This document shows positions 30,083 to 42,026 of a stretch of 64,000 nt of DNA, one piece after another; positions within the stretch are counted from its first letter, which is position 1; each line of letters begins with the position of its first letter. Source of the DNA: Stenocarpella maydis (taxonomy: Eukaryota; Ascomycota; Sordariomycetes; Diaporthales; Diaporthaceae). The stretch spans positions 725,055 to 789,054 of the forward strand of contig NQMI01000011.1 of assembly GCA_002270565.1 (NCBI GenBank), in the 5' to 3' direction. Under the pieces are notes generated by a model. It worked only from the letters and a program-made list of their open reading frames with translations. It was not told the origin of the DNA and searched no databases. The translations under genes were made by a program, and so were the position numbers.

Positions 30083-32036
30083 GGCTTCAAGGTTTGCAAT
30101 ATGTAAAAGCAAATCGCTATACGGAGTGGTGCAGTGTTTTATCCCACCTCGGAGAGGCCCGAGACGACGGCGTCTTCACTTATACGTTTGTCTAGTCCCA
30201 GGCATTTGCTCACAGGCGGGATAGGACGTGAATACGAATGGGTACGGACCCATCAGCACAAGGAATGGGTGGATAGGAGGATGAAGTACGACGTCACCAG
30301 GTAAGAGGCTGCATTAGTCCATCCGTCGTCTATCACTGCGCCATCATTTCCACCGGCAACCGGGATGTTCAGCCCTGTCTCGACGCCCAGGCGACCAAGT
30401 CGTATCAACTACAACCCACCATGTCACGGTGTCTTTCGCAGCAATGCCACCCGGGCCTGGTTATCCTTTTGCCCAGCGCAAGCACCATACCAAGGGGGTC
30501 CAATGCCCTTCCCCGCTGGAGCTTGTTATTACTCTGTCAATTTCAAAGCCTGAAAATGGGGCTTTGGGGGCTGTTTGGGGAGTTGTCATGTGGGCTGGAT
30601 CCCGAGCGCGGGTACTCCCAGCACGGAACGGGACTGCTCCAGCGAGAACCGGACAAAGACAAATTCTAATAATCCTTGGGCCGGAATGGGCTGCTTATGC
30701 AGGCACGTGTGGGCATGGGGCCTGCGGCCGGCGGCCGCCAGAGAAGGCGAGCTCGCTGCCAAGTGTCTTGTCTCCATTGCTCACCGACGGGAACACGCTA
30801 GAGCAACCTGTCTTGTTAGGAAAATATTGTGTTCACCATGATCTGACTCCACAAAAGCGCCAGTACAACAGGAAAAGAAAAAAAAAGAGATGGTGAGGCC
30901 CTGGGGAATCACACCATCACCCCACAAACCCACTGGCTCGTCGTTGACACCGAGCATCTGGGCGCCCACTGACTTTAGCCCCCCCAATCGGAGCCCTGGG
31001 TTGTAAGCGTTACACCAATGCAGCAGCGCCCTGTGGCCCCCGCCAGTCCCACGTCGCCCCGGGATTCCGGGCCCGGGCTGGGCCGTAATCACATGCCCAA
31101 CTCGATAATTGACGCGGACACGTGCATACATCATCGCTCGTGTCCACAGCCTCTCAAGCCCGTGTTTGCACCACGTTCCATCCGGACTATTCCACCAGTC
31201 AGGTTAGCAGTTGGCTGGCTGGTCGAGGAGGGGAAAGAGCCTAGCATACTATGTAATACTGAACGGGATTTTCGTCGGAAATCTGCAGGTCCTCGTCACA
31301 AGAGTCAATCAATGAAAGTGCATAGATTTGGTTTTTTTCGTCTTCTTTTTCTTCTTTTCTTCTTTCTTTTTGGGCTGAATGTCACCGCGTTCCTGACTTC
31401 GAAACCGACCTCCTCCTGTCCGAGCCGACGCACAACACACACAAGAGGGACGCAATCTCCCGTCGAATGTTACGGTTGCACGGTGTGTCACCGAGACCAT
31501 TCACCCAATGTCCGGGGACGTAGGCACACTCTCATGGTGATGGTGACATAATTTCCATCTGTCTTTATCACCGAGACTGGCTGGTTGACTGCTGGTCTTA
31601 ACTCCAAGAAAATCTGGCCGAGATATCTCATTTCCATCCAACAGTATACTTACCCTAGTTGGCAAACGGGGAGCACTGACCTGGTTGAGTGAAAGGCCCA
31701 GTTCAATCACTGAGGGACAAGATGATAGTAGACGCCATGTACAGTCATCTCATATGGCGCCAAGTGCCGAGACACCGCGCAGGTAAAGGATCATACTCTT
31801 CGCGCCAATATTACAAATTGTTGCGGAACCTTCAGCATAAGACAGCCGCAGCCCCTGATCAGAAAGAAACATGTTGCGCCCGCCCATCCAAACAAAAGAC
31901 TACTTATACCACGTGCTTGTCTACGCGCCCCCGGGCCAGATGTGCGCCAAAAACCCAGTCTGGATATAGTAGAAAATGAAACAGCACGCAGGTAAGCAAA
32001 TGCAACCACTGGCACCAGGTGGTAATGTCGTTTCAC
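30083..32036. other. Intergenic region, esterase promoter and transcription-factor 3' flank
   Basis: Nearly 2 kb with no supported gene. It includes the upstream region of the esterase (likely regulated by carbon source, not demonstrable here) and short A/T-rich tracts at about 30873-30893 and 31328-31370. Confidence 0.5.
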
Positions 32037-35000
32037 TCATATCGGCGCCCCGCCGCTGAAATCGTCCATGGCCATATAATCCAGCAGGTCGATGCCGCCG
32101 ACGTTGACGCCCTCGGCGGACATGGCAATGCTGTTCTCGCCGGCGGCGCCCACGCTCTGGAAGAAGGCGGCGCCGGCCGGCAAGAACCACATGTCGCTGT
32201 TGGCACCGGGCCAGTCCGTGCTGTCGGCGCCAAACATGTCGGGTATGTTGTTGCTGCCGTTGGCGGCCGCCATTGTGTTCTGAGTGGTGTGGGTATTGGT
32301 CCCATTGCCGTTTCCGTTGAGCGGTATGGCGGTTGATGCAGGCGTCGTGGGCCCACCGAAGACACCTGGGATGTGGAAATCACTGGGGATGTCGAAGGGC
32401 ATCGCGGAGATATTAGCCGGTGTTACGGCGCGTTCTATAAGCTCATTAGCATCCCCGGTCATGTGTATGGTACCCAGAGCAGGTTTGTCATCCTTACCCG
32501 GTGCGTTCACCCTGGGCCAGCCGATGTGATCGTGCCCATTGATGCCCAGCGCAGGGTGCATAACTTGCCCGGCATTTATTCCGGCATCCGGCATAGGGCT
32601 CCTGACACCGTCCGCCGAGCCTGCTTGCGTGTGGCCGGGCTGATGCGCAACGTATATGAATCGGTTTCTGAGCCTCATGGTGAGGTTCTCCAGGAGATCA
32701 GCGAACCGGATGCCGAGATGCACGTCGTCCACGATGCAGGTTCGCAGTGCCTTGACCGTGCTGTCCATCAGGCCGATGGAAACCTCCACATCATGTCTGG
32801 TCGCACCGAGTGCGAATGTCTTGAGAAGGAACATGGCGCCACTGATGATCCTGAAATATGTCCGCACGGGCGCATGCTTCAGATAATCATCGGGAAGCAA
32901 GCCCTCCACGACGGTCCGGAGCAGGTTCCGACTGCCCTCAACAACCTCCCGTATATACTCCTGGTCTGCCGCGCTGACACCGCCGATGTTGCCGATGGGC
33001 ATCTTACCGTAGATGTCCTGAGTCTTGGGGCTGAGTTGATGGCCGCTGGCGGTGGACCCTGGCGCATCGGGAGCCGCGGCCGATGTGACCGATGCGCCTG
33101 ATGCTATGGTGGCACAACGCTCGACCACGGCCTGTAACGAAAGAGAGTTGACATAGATCCGGACGTATTCGTACTCGATGGTGAGGATGTGGCGGCTGTA
33201 CTGGGGCAGGCGGAAGCGCTCGAACTGTGTCCACCAGGCCTGCAACATGGGCTGGAACTCCTTCAGCAGGTCGACGTACTTCCCACTCTGAATGATATTC
33301 GTGGTGTGCTGTCTAGACCTGAAAAGCCTCTCGTTGCCTGCGTGCATGGCGTTGCTGATGCCGGCCCAGCATTGGATGACCTGGTCGTCTAGTTCCAGGT
33401 CAGGGATATAATTAAAAGAAACAGATGAGACGTTGGTTCCAGGCGTGGTACCCTCGACGGCTGTCGGACGACTCAAGGAGGCCTGTCGACGCAAGCTCTC
33501 GGGAACCATGTTGGTCCATCCAAGCCGCCCTGCCAGCTGACTCAGATAGATGAGGATGAGGCGTTTGATGCGGTGGGCTCGCAAGCGGTAGGACTCTTCT
33601 TCGTACTCCGGGCGCGAGATGGCACCCGTCTCCAGGAGCTCCTCGATGTTGTCGAACACGCCTAGTTCATAGCCGAGGCCCATGGCCGCGGTCAGCAGCA
33701 TCCAGCACATGCGGTCGCTTCTCCAAGCTGGCTCAAGCCAGCTCTCAACCCTCCTGCCGCCAACGCCGACGGCAGGGTTGTTGGTTTCATCCTGCCCGCC
33801 AGCAGGCGGTGCAGATTCGTACACAGGGATCATCAGCTCGTCGACAGCCTCCGACGGAGGGAAGTGCAGGGCTCTCGGGTGCCATTCCGTCAATATCATC
33901 AATGACTCTATAGTACCGAAAGTACGCAGGCTCCCCTTCCTGAGACCACGCCATGGGGCAGTGCTCGACGTTTGGGACTCATCGGCGCCTGAACCACAGA
34001 AGCCACCGCCGAAGGCCTCCTGGCCCCAGATGACGCGCTCGATCATACCTCGTAGTAAAGTCCACAGTTGCTCATGGATGGCGGTCGCGCGGCTTCTGCC
34101 TCCCGTGCCGGGTAGCTCGCGATACCTGGAGGCTATACATAGGAGTGTCACGGTGAGTATGGGCTCCTCTGTCAAGAGTGTCAAGTGGGTGGCAGGGTCC
34201 TGGAAGGTCGGCGGCGAGATGGGGGTCAATGGCGAGAGGTATTTGTAGTAGCTAGAGAAGGATCAGCAAGCTTGCCCTCCCGCAGTCGCTCGTGTACGAG
34301 ACAGGGGTCAGCATACTAGTCGATATAGTCGATAGCCTCCTGAGCGGTGAACCACCCAGCCCTCACGAAGCGGAACCTGGCCCATGCCTTGAGGGCATCA
34401 GCATGACCTGGCGTCGGCCCTGCCTTGGCGTCAGACTTTGTGAGTTGGGGATCGATGGGCGCATCCATGGGCCCGCGTTGCGTGGCGGGGTGCTGGGCAT
34501 AGAGGATGCCATCGTTGCCCCTTGGCAGGCCCCCGAGCGGCGCGGACAGTGAGGGGGTGCGCAGGTCAGACGTCTGCGGGCTGATGGTATGCGGCTGGGC
34601 GACGCTGTCGTGCTTGTTGTCAGTGGCGGCCTTGTACAACAGGTCGAGTGCGTCGTGGGGGCCGTAGAGCTCCTTCCTCATGACGGTGCGGGCCTCGTAG
34701 TTCTCGAGCGGGGTGTTTGGCTCGTCGGCTGGGAAGTCGGTGGCACTGGGGCCGCGGGTCGCACTGACGCTGCTCCTCGAGTCGGAGCGGGTGTGCTCGC
34801 CCATGCCTGGCCTCCGCAGCGGCTGTGGGCGGCCCAAGGAGCCGCCGGGGGTCAGAGGAGTGTCGATATAACCTCTGCGGTCCAGTGGCGGGGGCGAGGG
34901 GTCCCCCGGGTGCAGCCTCTTGCGGCCGTTGCGGATGATGTACTCATCCTCCCTCTCGTCCTCGTCGTCGGTCTTCCTCTTGCGGCGGGTGGCACTGAAG

Positions 35001-35314
35001 TAACAGTCCTTGGACTCGCGGCGGCAGCGGACACAAGGCGGGTCGTGGGGGTTGTCGACGCTGCCAAGATCGCAGCGGACCTTGCGACGGCGGCATGGGA
35101 TACATGCCTGATAGACGCGCTTATGCTGGGCGGGCTGAGGTTGCGAGGCAGCAGAGGCGGCATTTGAGCCGGCGCCCCGGCCGGAGGAGGAGCCGGGAGC
35201 TGGGCCGGTAGACGAGGACCGGGGCTGGGAGTTGTGTCCGCCGCCGGTGCCGGTGCCGGTGCCGGAGCCGGAGCCACCGGCGTAATGGGCCTGGGCGGGA
35301 GTCTCCTGGGCCAT
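32037..35314 (-). CDS. Zn(II)2Cys6 fungal transcription factor, 1070 aa
   Basis: Two exons, 35314-34317 and 34251-32037, joined across a 65-nt intron (GTATGC..CTCTAG). The junction reads [19 protein letters not shown]. The N-terminal 60 residues are Gly/Ser/Gln-rich. The zinc cluster at about residues 69-106 is [16 protein letters not shown] followed by [15 protein letters not shown], spacing CX2CX6CX12CX2CX6C, with a basic RRKRK segment after it. The middle region (about 330-800) fits the fungal-specific transcription factor domain, including [15 protein letters not shown] and [20 protein letters not shown]. The C-terminus is Asn/Gly/Asp-rich, a possible activation domain. It is a nuclear DNA-binding regulator, target unknown. 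The long spacing between the third and fourth Cys is shared with some weak-acid/stress or metabolic regulators, but I do not assign a named orthologue. Confidence 0.9.
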
Positions 35315-36549
35315 GGCGTGCCGATGACCTCAGGGCTGCAGGAGTCCCTCGTGCAGCCGGGGTGGGTGGAGGGGTACAGGCGGCCGGGATCGCGTCTACT
35401 AAAGGCTTGCGAAGGGTGCGCGCGGTCAATGCTGTGCAGCTCGACGGGGGCAGAGGGCCGGGGCCGAGGATGCGGTCTTCGTCGGCTTGCCGCGGTTTGG
35501 CAAGGAGAGTGGCAGAGGAGGCGGGGGGGTTGGGCGGGAAGGGCTGGGTAGATAAGTCCAAGGCCTTCCCTTCTTGCACCAAAAGGACGCAAGGCTCACT
35601 GGCGTGCAGGCCTTTCCCCTCGTGGAGTTTCTGTTACCATGTCAGATGTACCGACCTGGGCGTATCGAGCAGCAGCGCGACAGCTGCCTGCCTCCTACCG
35701 CGGTCAGGGTGGCCTGGTCGGTCGGCCGGTCGGTCAAGCTCTGGCCTCTGGGGGACTCGGGGACCCGACGAGACTCGACGAGACTCGAGGACGTGGATGA
35801 GACTGGCGAGATTGATCGATCGATCGCTGGTTGTTGGGCATGTGACAAGTCGAGAAAGAGTTCGAGGGGTCGGCCCAGACCCGAGACCGCCGCCCGTGGA
35901 GGGGTGACGAGCTACCTACCTGCCATTCATTACCTGGCCAAGGTACTTGCGTATTCCCCAGCTGTCCACGTCGTGGCCCGCTGGCTTGTTTGGCGCCATG
36001 ACCTATCTTCCCTCACTGCCCGAGGTCGACAGGTCCCCGCCTCGCGTGTTTCTTCTTCTTCTTCTTCTTCTTTTCTTCCCCTTCATTTTCTCCTCACCGC
36101 GCATGTCAATCAGGAAGGTCACTTGATCCGTTACAGGTTAGCCCAGCCCGCTTGCTGGGCCAAGCAGCCAAGTCGACAATGCATGGCCCGGCCCCACAGG
36201 CGACGTCTACTATGTATGTCCGCCCCGCCAAAACTAAACCTAATAGTTGAAATGCTATTCTCACCTGCCAATTCTTGCACTCTAACGGGGGATCGCTTCG
36301 CCAGGGTCTTCCTGACCTTCCGCATCTTCTCTGATGTATCTCTGCACAGACTGGGACTGAGAATCTCTTGTCTGCCCTGGATCCTTGCCTGCCCCAATGC
36401 AAGCATATAAGGCAAGGTAAACTCTATGTCAGGTACTTTATGTACTAGGTAGGTAGTAACGAATATGAAATTATAGGAGAGAGAGCCGAAGAAGAAAAAA
36501 AAGAAAAAAAAAAAAAAGAAAAAAAGAAAAAAAAAAGAAAAAGAAAAAG

Positions 36550-36617
<68 letters not shown>

Positions 36618-37809
36618 CATGGCAACAGAGTCCACACCAATATCCCTCAATAGAGGACACAAATACATACATGCTTGCTGCTAACACAGAGGCTGAGCCT
36701 CGTGCGCCAGCCGTCCACAGGTCACGTTGTCAAGTCAGGACGCGCCTCCTCTTCCTCATTGGGGACGGTCTTGACCTGAGACATAAGCTGACAGCCGTCC
36801 GAATTCCGATATGCCGGCCCAAGACTGCCGTCTCGACATCATTTTGCATGTACAGTCTTTATTTAGGACAAGCCACACGAGGTGCGATATCAGCCCAGCA
36901 AACGCAGAGCACACCGCTATGCCTAGGTACATCACCATGGAATAGCCATGACCAATCAGAAAACATCACCCACGCCACATTCAACCAGCCAAGGCCAACT
37001 TGAACCTCCAAGGCCAGCACGCACCTCATTGTGCGAATATGTATTAGCTATGGGCGTAGATAGCAGGTGTTCGGCAGGCATGTTACCGGGGCCAAGCGCT
37101 GTGGGAGCGGGCGTTACGGGATTTCTCATCGGTGCTGTTTGTGGTCATCCGGGCCTGTTTGCGCTGCCAATGCATACCGCTGTGTCCTCCGTGCTTTGCA
37201 CGTCATGTCCGATTCCTTCAGAGCAAGCCTCCTTCATCCCATAACTCCCAGCCGGCCATGGGTGCAGATAAAATGCATTCCTCTGTCGCAGCACTTTTTG
37301 ATTTTGGCATCCTCGATCATTACTTAAACCTATGCCTTCCTTGCCTGCACTATGCCTTATGGGTATCGAGCCACACTGATGACTTCCACCTCGTCCGCAC
37401 ATATCCGTCGCGTAATCATACACTGCCAACGCGTGCTTCACGCAAGGCCCGCAACTAAATTACCCGGCAGCCCACGTCGTCGACGCCAGTCCCAAAATCA
37501 TCGCGCGTGAGTCTCGCCGGTCGTGATGGTGCCAAATTTCAAGCAAGTTCTCCGCATCAAGACAAGCAGAGATCGAAGAGATCGTATCCTGGAGATGTCC
37601 TCAAAAGGACCAGCTGGCGGGCGCCCTTGACAGCGCAAACAAGTATCGTGGCCCTGGGCTGTCGGACCAGAAACCATCTGAAGGCCTGGCCATCCTCGCT
37701 TCGCGTATGTAGCTTCATGGTCTGGCGAGAGCTCCAGCTCGGACTGCAAACAGCCACGGGTTTGATATGCCGTCGCAACCTCACCAAGTCTTCAGGTTGC
37801 GTACGCTCC
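35315..37809. other. Intergenic region between the zinc-cluster gene and taf14
   Basis: 2.5 kb holding the promoter of the transcription factor, a TTC microsatellite near 36050-36070, the large A-rich tract at 36493-36613 and the 3' flank of taf14. No gene is supported. Confidence 0.5.
36493..36613 (+). repeat. 120-bp A-rich tract ending in about 63 uninterrupted A
   Basis: A-runs broken by single G residues, then pure A from about 36551 to 36613. Its open frames (poly-Phe/poly-Lys) are artefacts. It may be a retroposed A-tail or a slippage product. Its length in the assembly is doubtful. Confidence 0.8.
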
Positions 37810-38832
37810 TTAAAGCTCGATGACCTTCTGCTTGACCTGCAACTGGAAGTCAGAAATACGCGCTCGCTGTCACGGATGGGCAAGACGACTTACCAGGTAG
37901 TCCCAGATCATCTTGCCGAGATTATCGGGGATGGTGAACAGGTCGACAGAGAACTCTCCCGCTGCGAGGTCGATCGGTTAGTCATCATGTGCCCGTGTCC
38001 TCGAGTGAGCTGCGCCGGTGGTACGTACCATCAACGTTGTTCTGGATGTACGTGTCATCCGTCTTGTGGTCGTGGATCATCTGGATCACATGGAGCAGGT
38101 CATCCTCCTCCAGCCGGACCAAAGCATCCGCCATCTTCTCCACGTCAAACGACTTCTTCGTCTTCTTGGACACACCGTCCGCCTTACGTTTGCGATCGTC
38201 GTCCGAAGGAAGAGGGCCGGTCTCGCGCAGGAGATTCTGGAGCGCCTGGCTGGGGTTCTTGAAGGTCACGTCACGAATGTGCTCGTAGCGGGTCTTCTGA
38301 AAGTTGAGGTCGTGCTGGACAGAGATCTTTCCGCTCTTGTCGGTGTAGTACAGGTCGATGACCATCTCGAACTCACCCCACCCCTCATTCTCACACTTGA
38401 ACGGCGGGTCGGTGAAGGCTGCAAATCAATCAGCACGCCAGTTGCTCAGTGGCGCTTGCGTTACCGGGAAACTCACTCTGGATGGGGTTCTCGAAGGAAG
38501 GGTGCAGGTTGTAGACGACCTTCTGGAAACAGTCGGCCTTGTGCTGCTTGCCCTGCTGGTCTAGCAGGTAGATCTCAACACTCCACTTTCGCATGGGAAA
38601 GCCCTCCTGCATGGCAGGCTTGTCGCTGCACCATGGCGTCAGTTCAAGCTTCTGCCAGCGTATCGCGACCAGACGGCGAGGGACGCGCCACGGGCTTGCC
38701 AAAAGCCCCTGAAACACTAAACCATACGTACATGATGTTCTGCTCAGTGATGAGCTTGATCTTGCGCTGTTCATCGCCCGGACCAGGCTTGTCAGCATTG
38801 CGCCTGAGACGAGGTTGCGTGTTACGTGGCAT
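37810..38832 (-). CDS. Taf14 (YEATS-domain subunit of TFIID and chromatin complexes), 244 aa
   Basis: Five exons: 38832-38732, 38625-38477, 38418-38029, 37961-37894 and 37836-37810, with phase-consistent GT..AG introns of 106, 58, 67 and 57 nt. The product matches Taf14, shared by TFIID, TFIIF, SWI/SNF, INO80 and NuA3, which reads acylated histone H3. The YEATS domain (about 10-140) has FPMRKWSVEIYLLDQQGKQ, NLHPSFENPIQTFTDPPF and ENEGWGEFEM. The His, aromatic and WG residues of the acyl-lysine pocket are present. A Lys-rich linker follows, and a C-terminal ET domain (about 165-240) has LEEDDLLHVIQMIHDHKTDD and GEFSVDLFTIPDNLGKMIWD. The last exon is only nine codons including the stop. An acceptor 6 nt earlier would add two residues in frame. 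Confidence 0.92.
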
Positions 38833-40844
38833 GGTGTAAGGCTGCGCTGGGGGACGTGTTGGGGGACGTGTTGGGGGTGGCAGTGCGGTCAGAAGACGCG
38901 ATAGTGGGTAGGGGGAGGGATGCGAGGTGACGAAGAAAGAAGAGAGAGCTGCTGCCAGAAGCTGCCTGGGCAGGAGGGGGGGTTCGAGGGGGGAGGGCTT
39001 CTATTTCGACGACAGCAGGTACGATGGAAGGGCGACCTGGTCAAAGCAGTGCAGCCCAACCCAAGGTTTTGCAGCTCTCAATAACTTCGCGCAAACACAA
39101 ACCGAGCTCGGAAAGGGGCCGGCTTGAATTCAAAGGGGAGAAGGGGCAGGGGCAGGAAGGAGAGGGTTGGTTGGCGTCTTTTCAGGAGCAGAACGAGGCA
39201 ACGCATTGCAACGAAATCAAGTAGCGTCTCAAGACGGGACAGACGCACCTCCACAATCATCTTTGCAGCGATTCCACAGGTATTCCCTTAGAGTTCTCCA
39301 AACCAATATCCCCCCCAAAAAAAGAGTATATCCCACTGCTGCCTCGCAGCGTTCTACCAGCCGCCCTGGATGTCTATCTGTCCCTGTCACTGCACTCAAT
39401 GTGTTCAGCCGGGCGAATGCCGTCGAGTCCGGAACTATACGACGGCAACCGTTCGCTCGGTCTTTCGCTTCGTCGCAGCACTTGCTAGTATACCAAAAAC
39501 GGTCGCTCTCGTGGCCTAGACCTGGAGACGTCTGGGACAGACCAAACGGCCCGCACGAAACTCTTCCTCGTGAAAGGCCGTTCGGCGAATCTCTCTCGTT
39601 GGAACAAATCCAAGCCACTCCTGGTAGTCGCCCTGACACTATATGCCCTCGATGCGCACCCGTGAGAGAGAAGCAAGACGGTTGCCGTAGCAAGAAGGGG
39701 TGTGGACCGAGAGTTCTCGCCGGTGGCGCTGTCGTAATACCGAGCTGGATGGATCCGCCCTGCTGTTTCCGACCTGCGAGGACGACGCGCTGGTGCTTGG
39801 AGCTTTGGCGAGGCCTGCTAGTGGAATGTGGTTCTGGCTTCCCGTTCTATAACGGCGTGGGCAGTGTTGGCCGGTCGAGGAACTGTGTATGTCGTTGGGG
39901 GTTGTCAGCTATGATGGATTGAAAGCATGTTGTCACAGGGGAGCAATTGGGAGGCTCCCTCGTGCTAATGCGAGCGGACGGCAAACAGCTTATCGCCCTT
40001 ATTAAGCCTAGCGCCCGGCCTGAGGTGCTCTGGCGATGATCCTCGTTTAGAGAAGTGGCGGTGCATGTGTGGCGTACCTGGCTTGGCTCGAAGAAGACAT
40101 CACCCGCCAATTACAGCCACCTTCTTGGAGCTTCGATGAGTGTAGTATGGCCAAGCACTGGGATTCAAACAGAATCTACCCTAGACAATCATTGTGCTAA
40201 GAACTACGAGACTGTTTCTACCAGAATAAATACACGTCCACAGAACCCTGATCTTGACTATCAGGGTAGCACATGAGCATCTGCCCCACAGGAAATCGAT
40301 AGTATATCGAGCAGGCTGGGGCACAAAGGACCGGGATATGATTTCATCTATCTATTTTCCATCTTCGGAAGCTCCTGCCCACTCAAAATGCGTGTAGAAG
40401 TCAGTCTAGAATAAGTCAACGGACGGCTTGGCGCTGCATGTGTGGTGGGAGTCTGTCGTCGTATTCATTATTGCCCTCCTGCTTCTCTCCTACCGCAAAT
40501 CCTACTTTTGACTTCCCGACTGGCTCCGGGCACCTTTGGGGGCCGGAGTTGTTCGGGAAACGGAGACGCCACTCGACGACTCCATGCCTGCAAAGACATA
40601 CGGGGTCCTTCCGCAAATCAAGCAGGCTCTTCGTCCGCCTGAATACGGTCGCCAGGGGGGGGGGGGTGTTGTGGAAATTCTGGTGCTGGGGTATGATGGT
40701 GCTGTGAAGGGGTTGATGACGAAGGGATGTTCGTGCTGCGTGCGTGAGGTGCGACGCGGGCAAGCACTTGGCGTGCTGGCTCGTCTCGCGGCGTTGCGCA
40801 ATGGTGGCATCTTCTCCGGTACAGTGACTGCTGACGACGATGAT
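38833..40844. other. Intergenic region upstream of taf14
   Basis: 2 kb between the taf14 start and the RanBP1 stop. A 251-codon open frame at 39167-39922 on the plus strand begins with TTG and has no recognisable domain, so I do not count it as a gene. C/G homopolymers occur near 38976 and 40652. Confidence 0.5.
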
Positions 40845-42026
40845 CTAGGCAGCCTCGGCCTCCTTGGTCTCCTTAGGCTCATCATCCTTTGTCTGGACAG
40901 CCTCGGCGGGGGCGTCTGCATCAAAGAGCGCCTCGTTGTCCTTTTGGGCTTTGATGAAGGCATCCTTGAAGGCGTTGGCGTCTGGGAGATGTCAGCTGCA
41001 GGCTACCAGGTCTTCGGGGCGGGAGAACGCACTCTCAGAGTTGGCAAAGCGGATAGCAAGGGTAACCGCCTCGGCCTCGCCCTCGCTAACATCGGCGGCG
41101 GCGTTCCACACCCAGCTCCGGTCAGAGCCGACGTTGGGGGACAGCTTCATCTCGGGGACGACTGGGGATAGCGTTAGCTTTTGGCCCCACACAGTCTATG
41201 AAGCAATAGCTCCCTGATGAGTGGTGTACGCACTGTAGTGGTTGGCGCAGACCTTGAGGGTCTTGTCACGTCGCATGACAAGGCGGGTCTTGCCGTTCTC
41301 CTTGTGCTTAAGCAGGCGGACGTCACCAGTACCGCGCTCCTTCCACTCCTGAGACTCCTTCTTGAAGACGAACAACTTCGCACGCATCTTGAAGAGCTGC
41401 TCCTCGGCCTCCTCGTTCGTCTTGGTCTCGACCTTCTCGGTCAGGCGGATAACGGGCTCGAAGTGGACATCCTCGGATTCGGGGACCTCTTCGCCCTGAA
41501 CAGACAAGTGACATAGGTGAGCATAGGGTCTTTGGTTACCGATATGGAAGCATCGCTGCGGGGGTGCGTCATCACTAACCTCCTCGCCATCCTTGGCGGC
41601 GGCAGCAGCGTCGCGCTGGGCCTTGTTGCTGCCCGAGTTGTCGCCGCGGTCCTCCTCGTCGTCCTTCTTCTCCTTCTTTGCGCCACCGCCGAACATGGAG
41701 AAGACGGCGGAGGAGGTGACGGGCTTGGCCTCCTATAGCACGTCCTGTCAGCATCCCAATCCTTCAAAAGCCACGGGCTCGAGTTCCTAGCCAGGAGGAG
41801 CCATGAGTCCGGCGCCCAGTCATGTACCACCAAACCCTTCCTGCGGGTGCGCGCAGCTGTCGCGATAGCATTTAGGGTGGCGAGGCAAGGGCGAGGCAAG
41901 GGCGAGGCAAGGGCGGTTTGGTGGCAATATGACCGGCAGGGAATCTCGTCGGAAGGCTGACGCGTGGTGACTGACCTCTGCCTTGGTCTCCTCGGCAGGC
42001 TTCGTGGGGTTCTCGGTGGAAGACAT
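40845..42026 (-). CDS. Ran-binding protein 1 (Yrb1/RanBP1), 243 aa
   Basis: Five exons: 42026-41976, 41732-41580, 41495-41234, 41161-41033 and 40981-40845, with introns of 243, 84, 72 and 51 nt. All donors (GTCAGT, GTTAGT, GTGCGT twice) and CAG/TAG acceptors keep phase. RanBP1 binds Ran-GTP, stimulates RanGAP and dissolves export complexes in the cytoplasm. The N-terminal about 70 residues are acidic/Ala-rich. The Ran-binding domain (about 72-205) shows [40 protein letters not shown] with [20 protein letters not shown], and [20 protein letters not shown]. The tail is Glu/Ala-rich. The first intron is unusually long for this window and contains an 11-bp tandem repeat. Confidence 0.93.
41880..41912 (+). 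repeat. 11-bp tandem repeat in RanBP1 intron 1
   Basis: Three perfect copies of GCGAGGCAAGG within the 243-nt first intron (41733-41975). Confidence 0.8.

Noticed and set aside
36445..36687. Poly-Phe frames
   Set aside because: Translation of the A-rich tract; not protein coding.
39167..39922. 251-codon plus-strand frame between taf14 and RanBP1
   Set aside because: It starts with TTG, has no recognisable domain or plausible upstream exon, and an equally long frame overlaps it on the other strand.
40140..40200. GGGATTCAAAC, resembling a reversed tRNA T-arm
   Set aside because: No consistent T-stem, anticodon arm or acceptor. It does not match the 5S rRNA I remember either.
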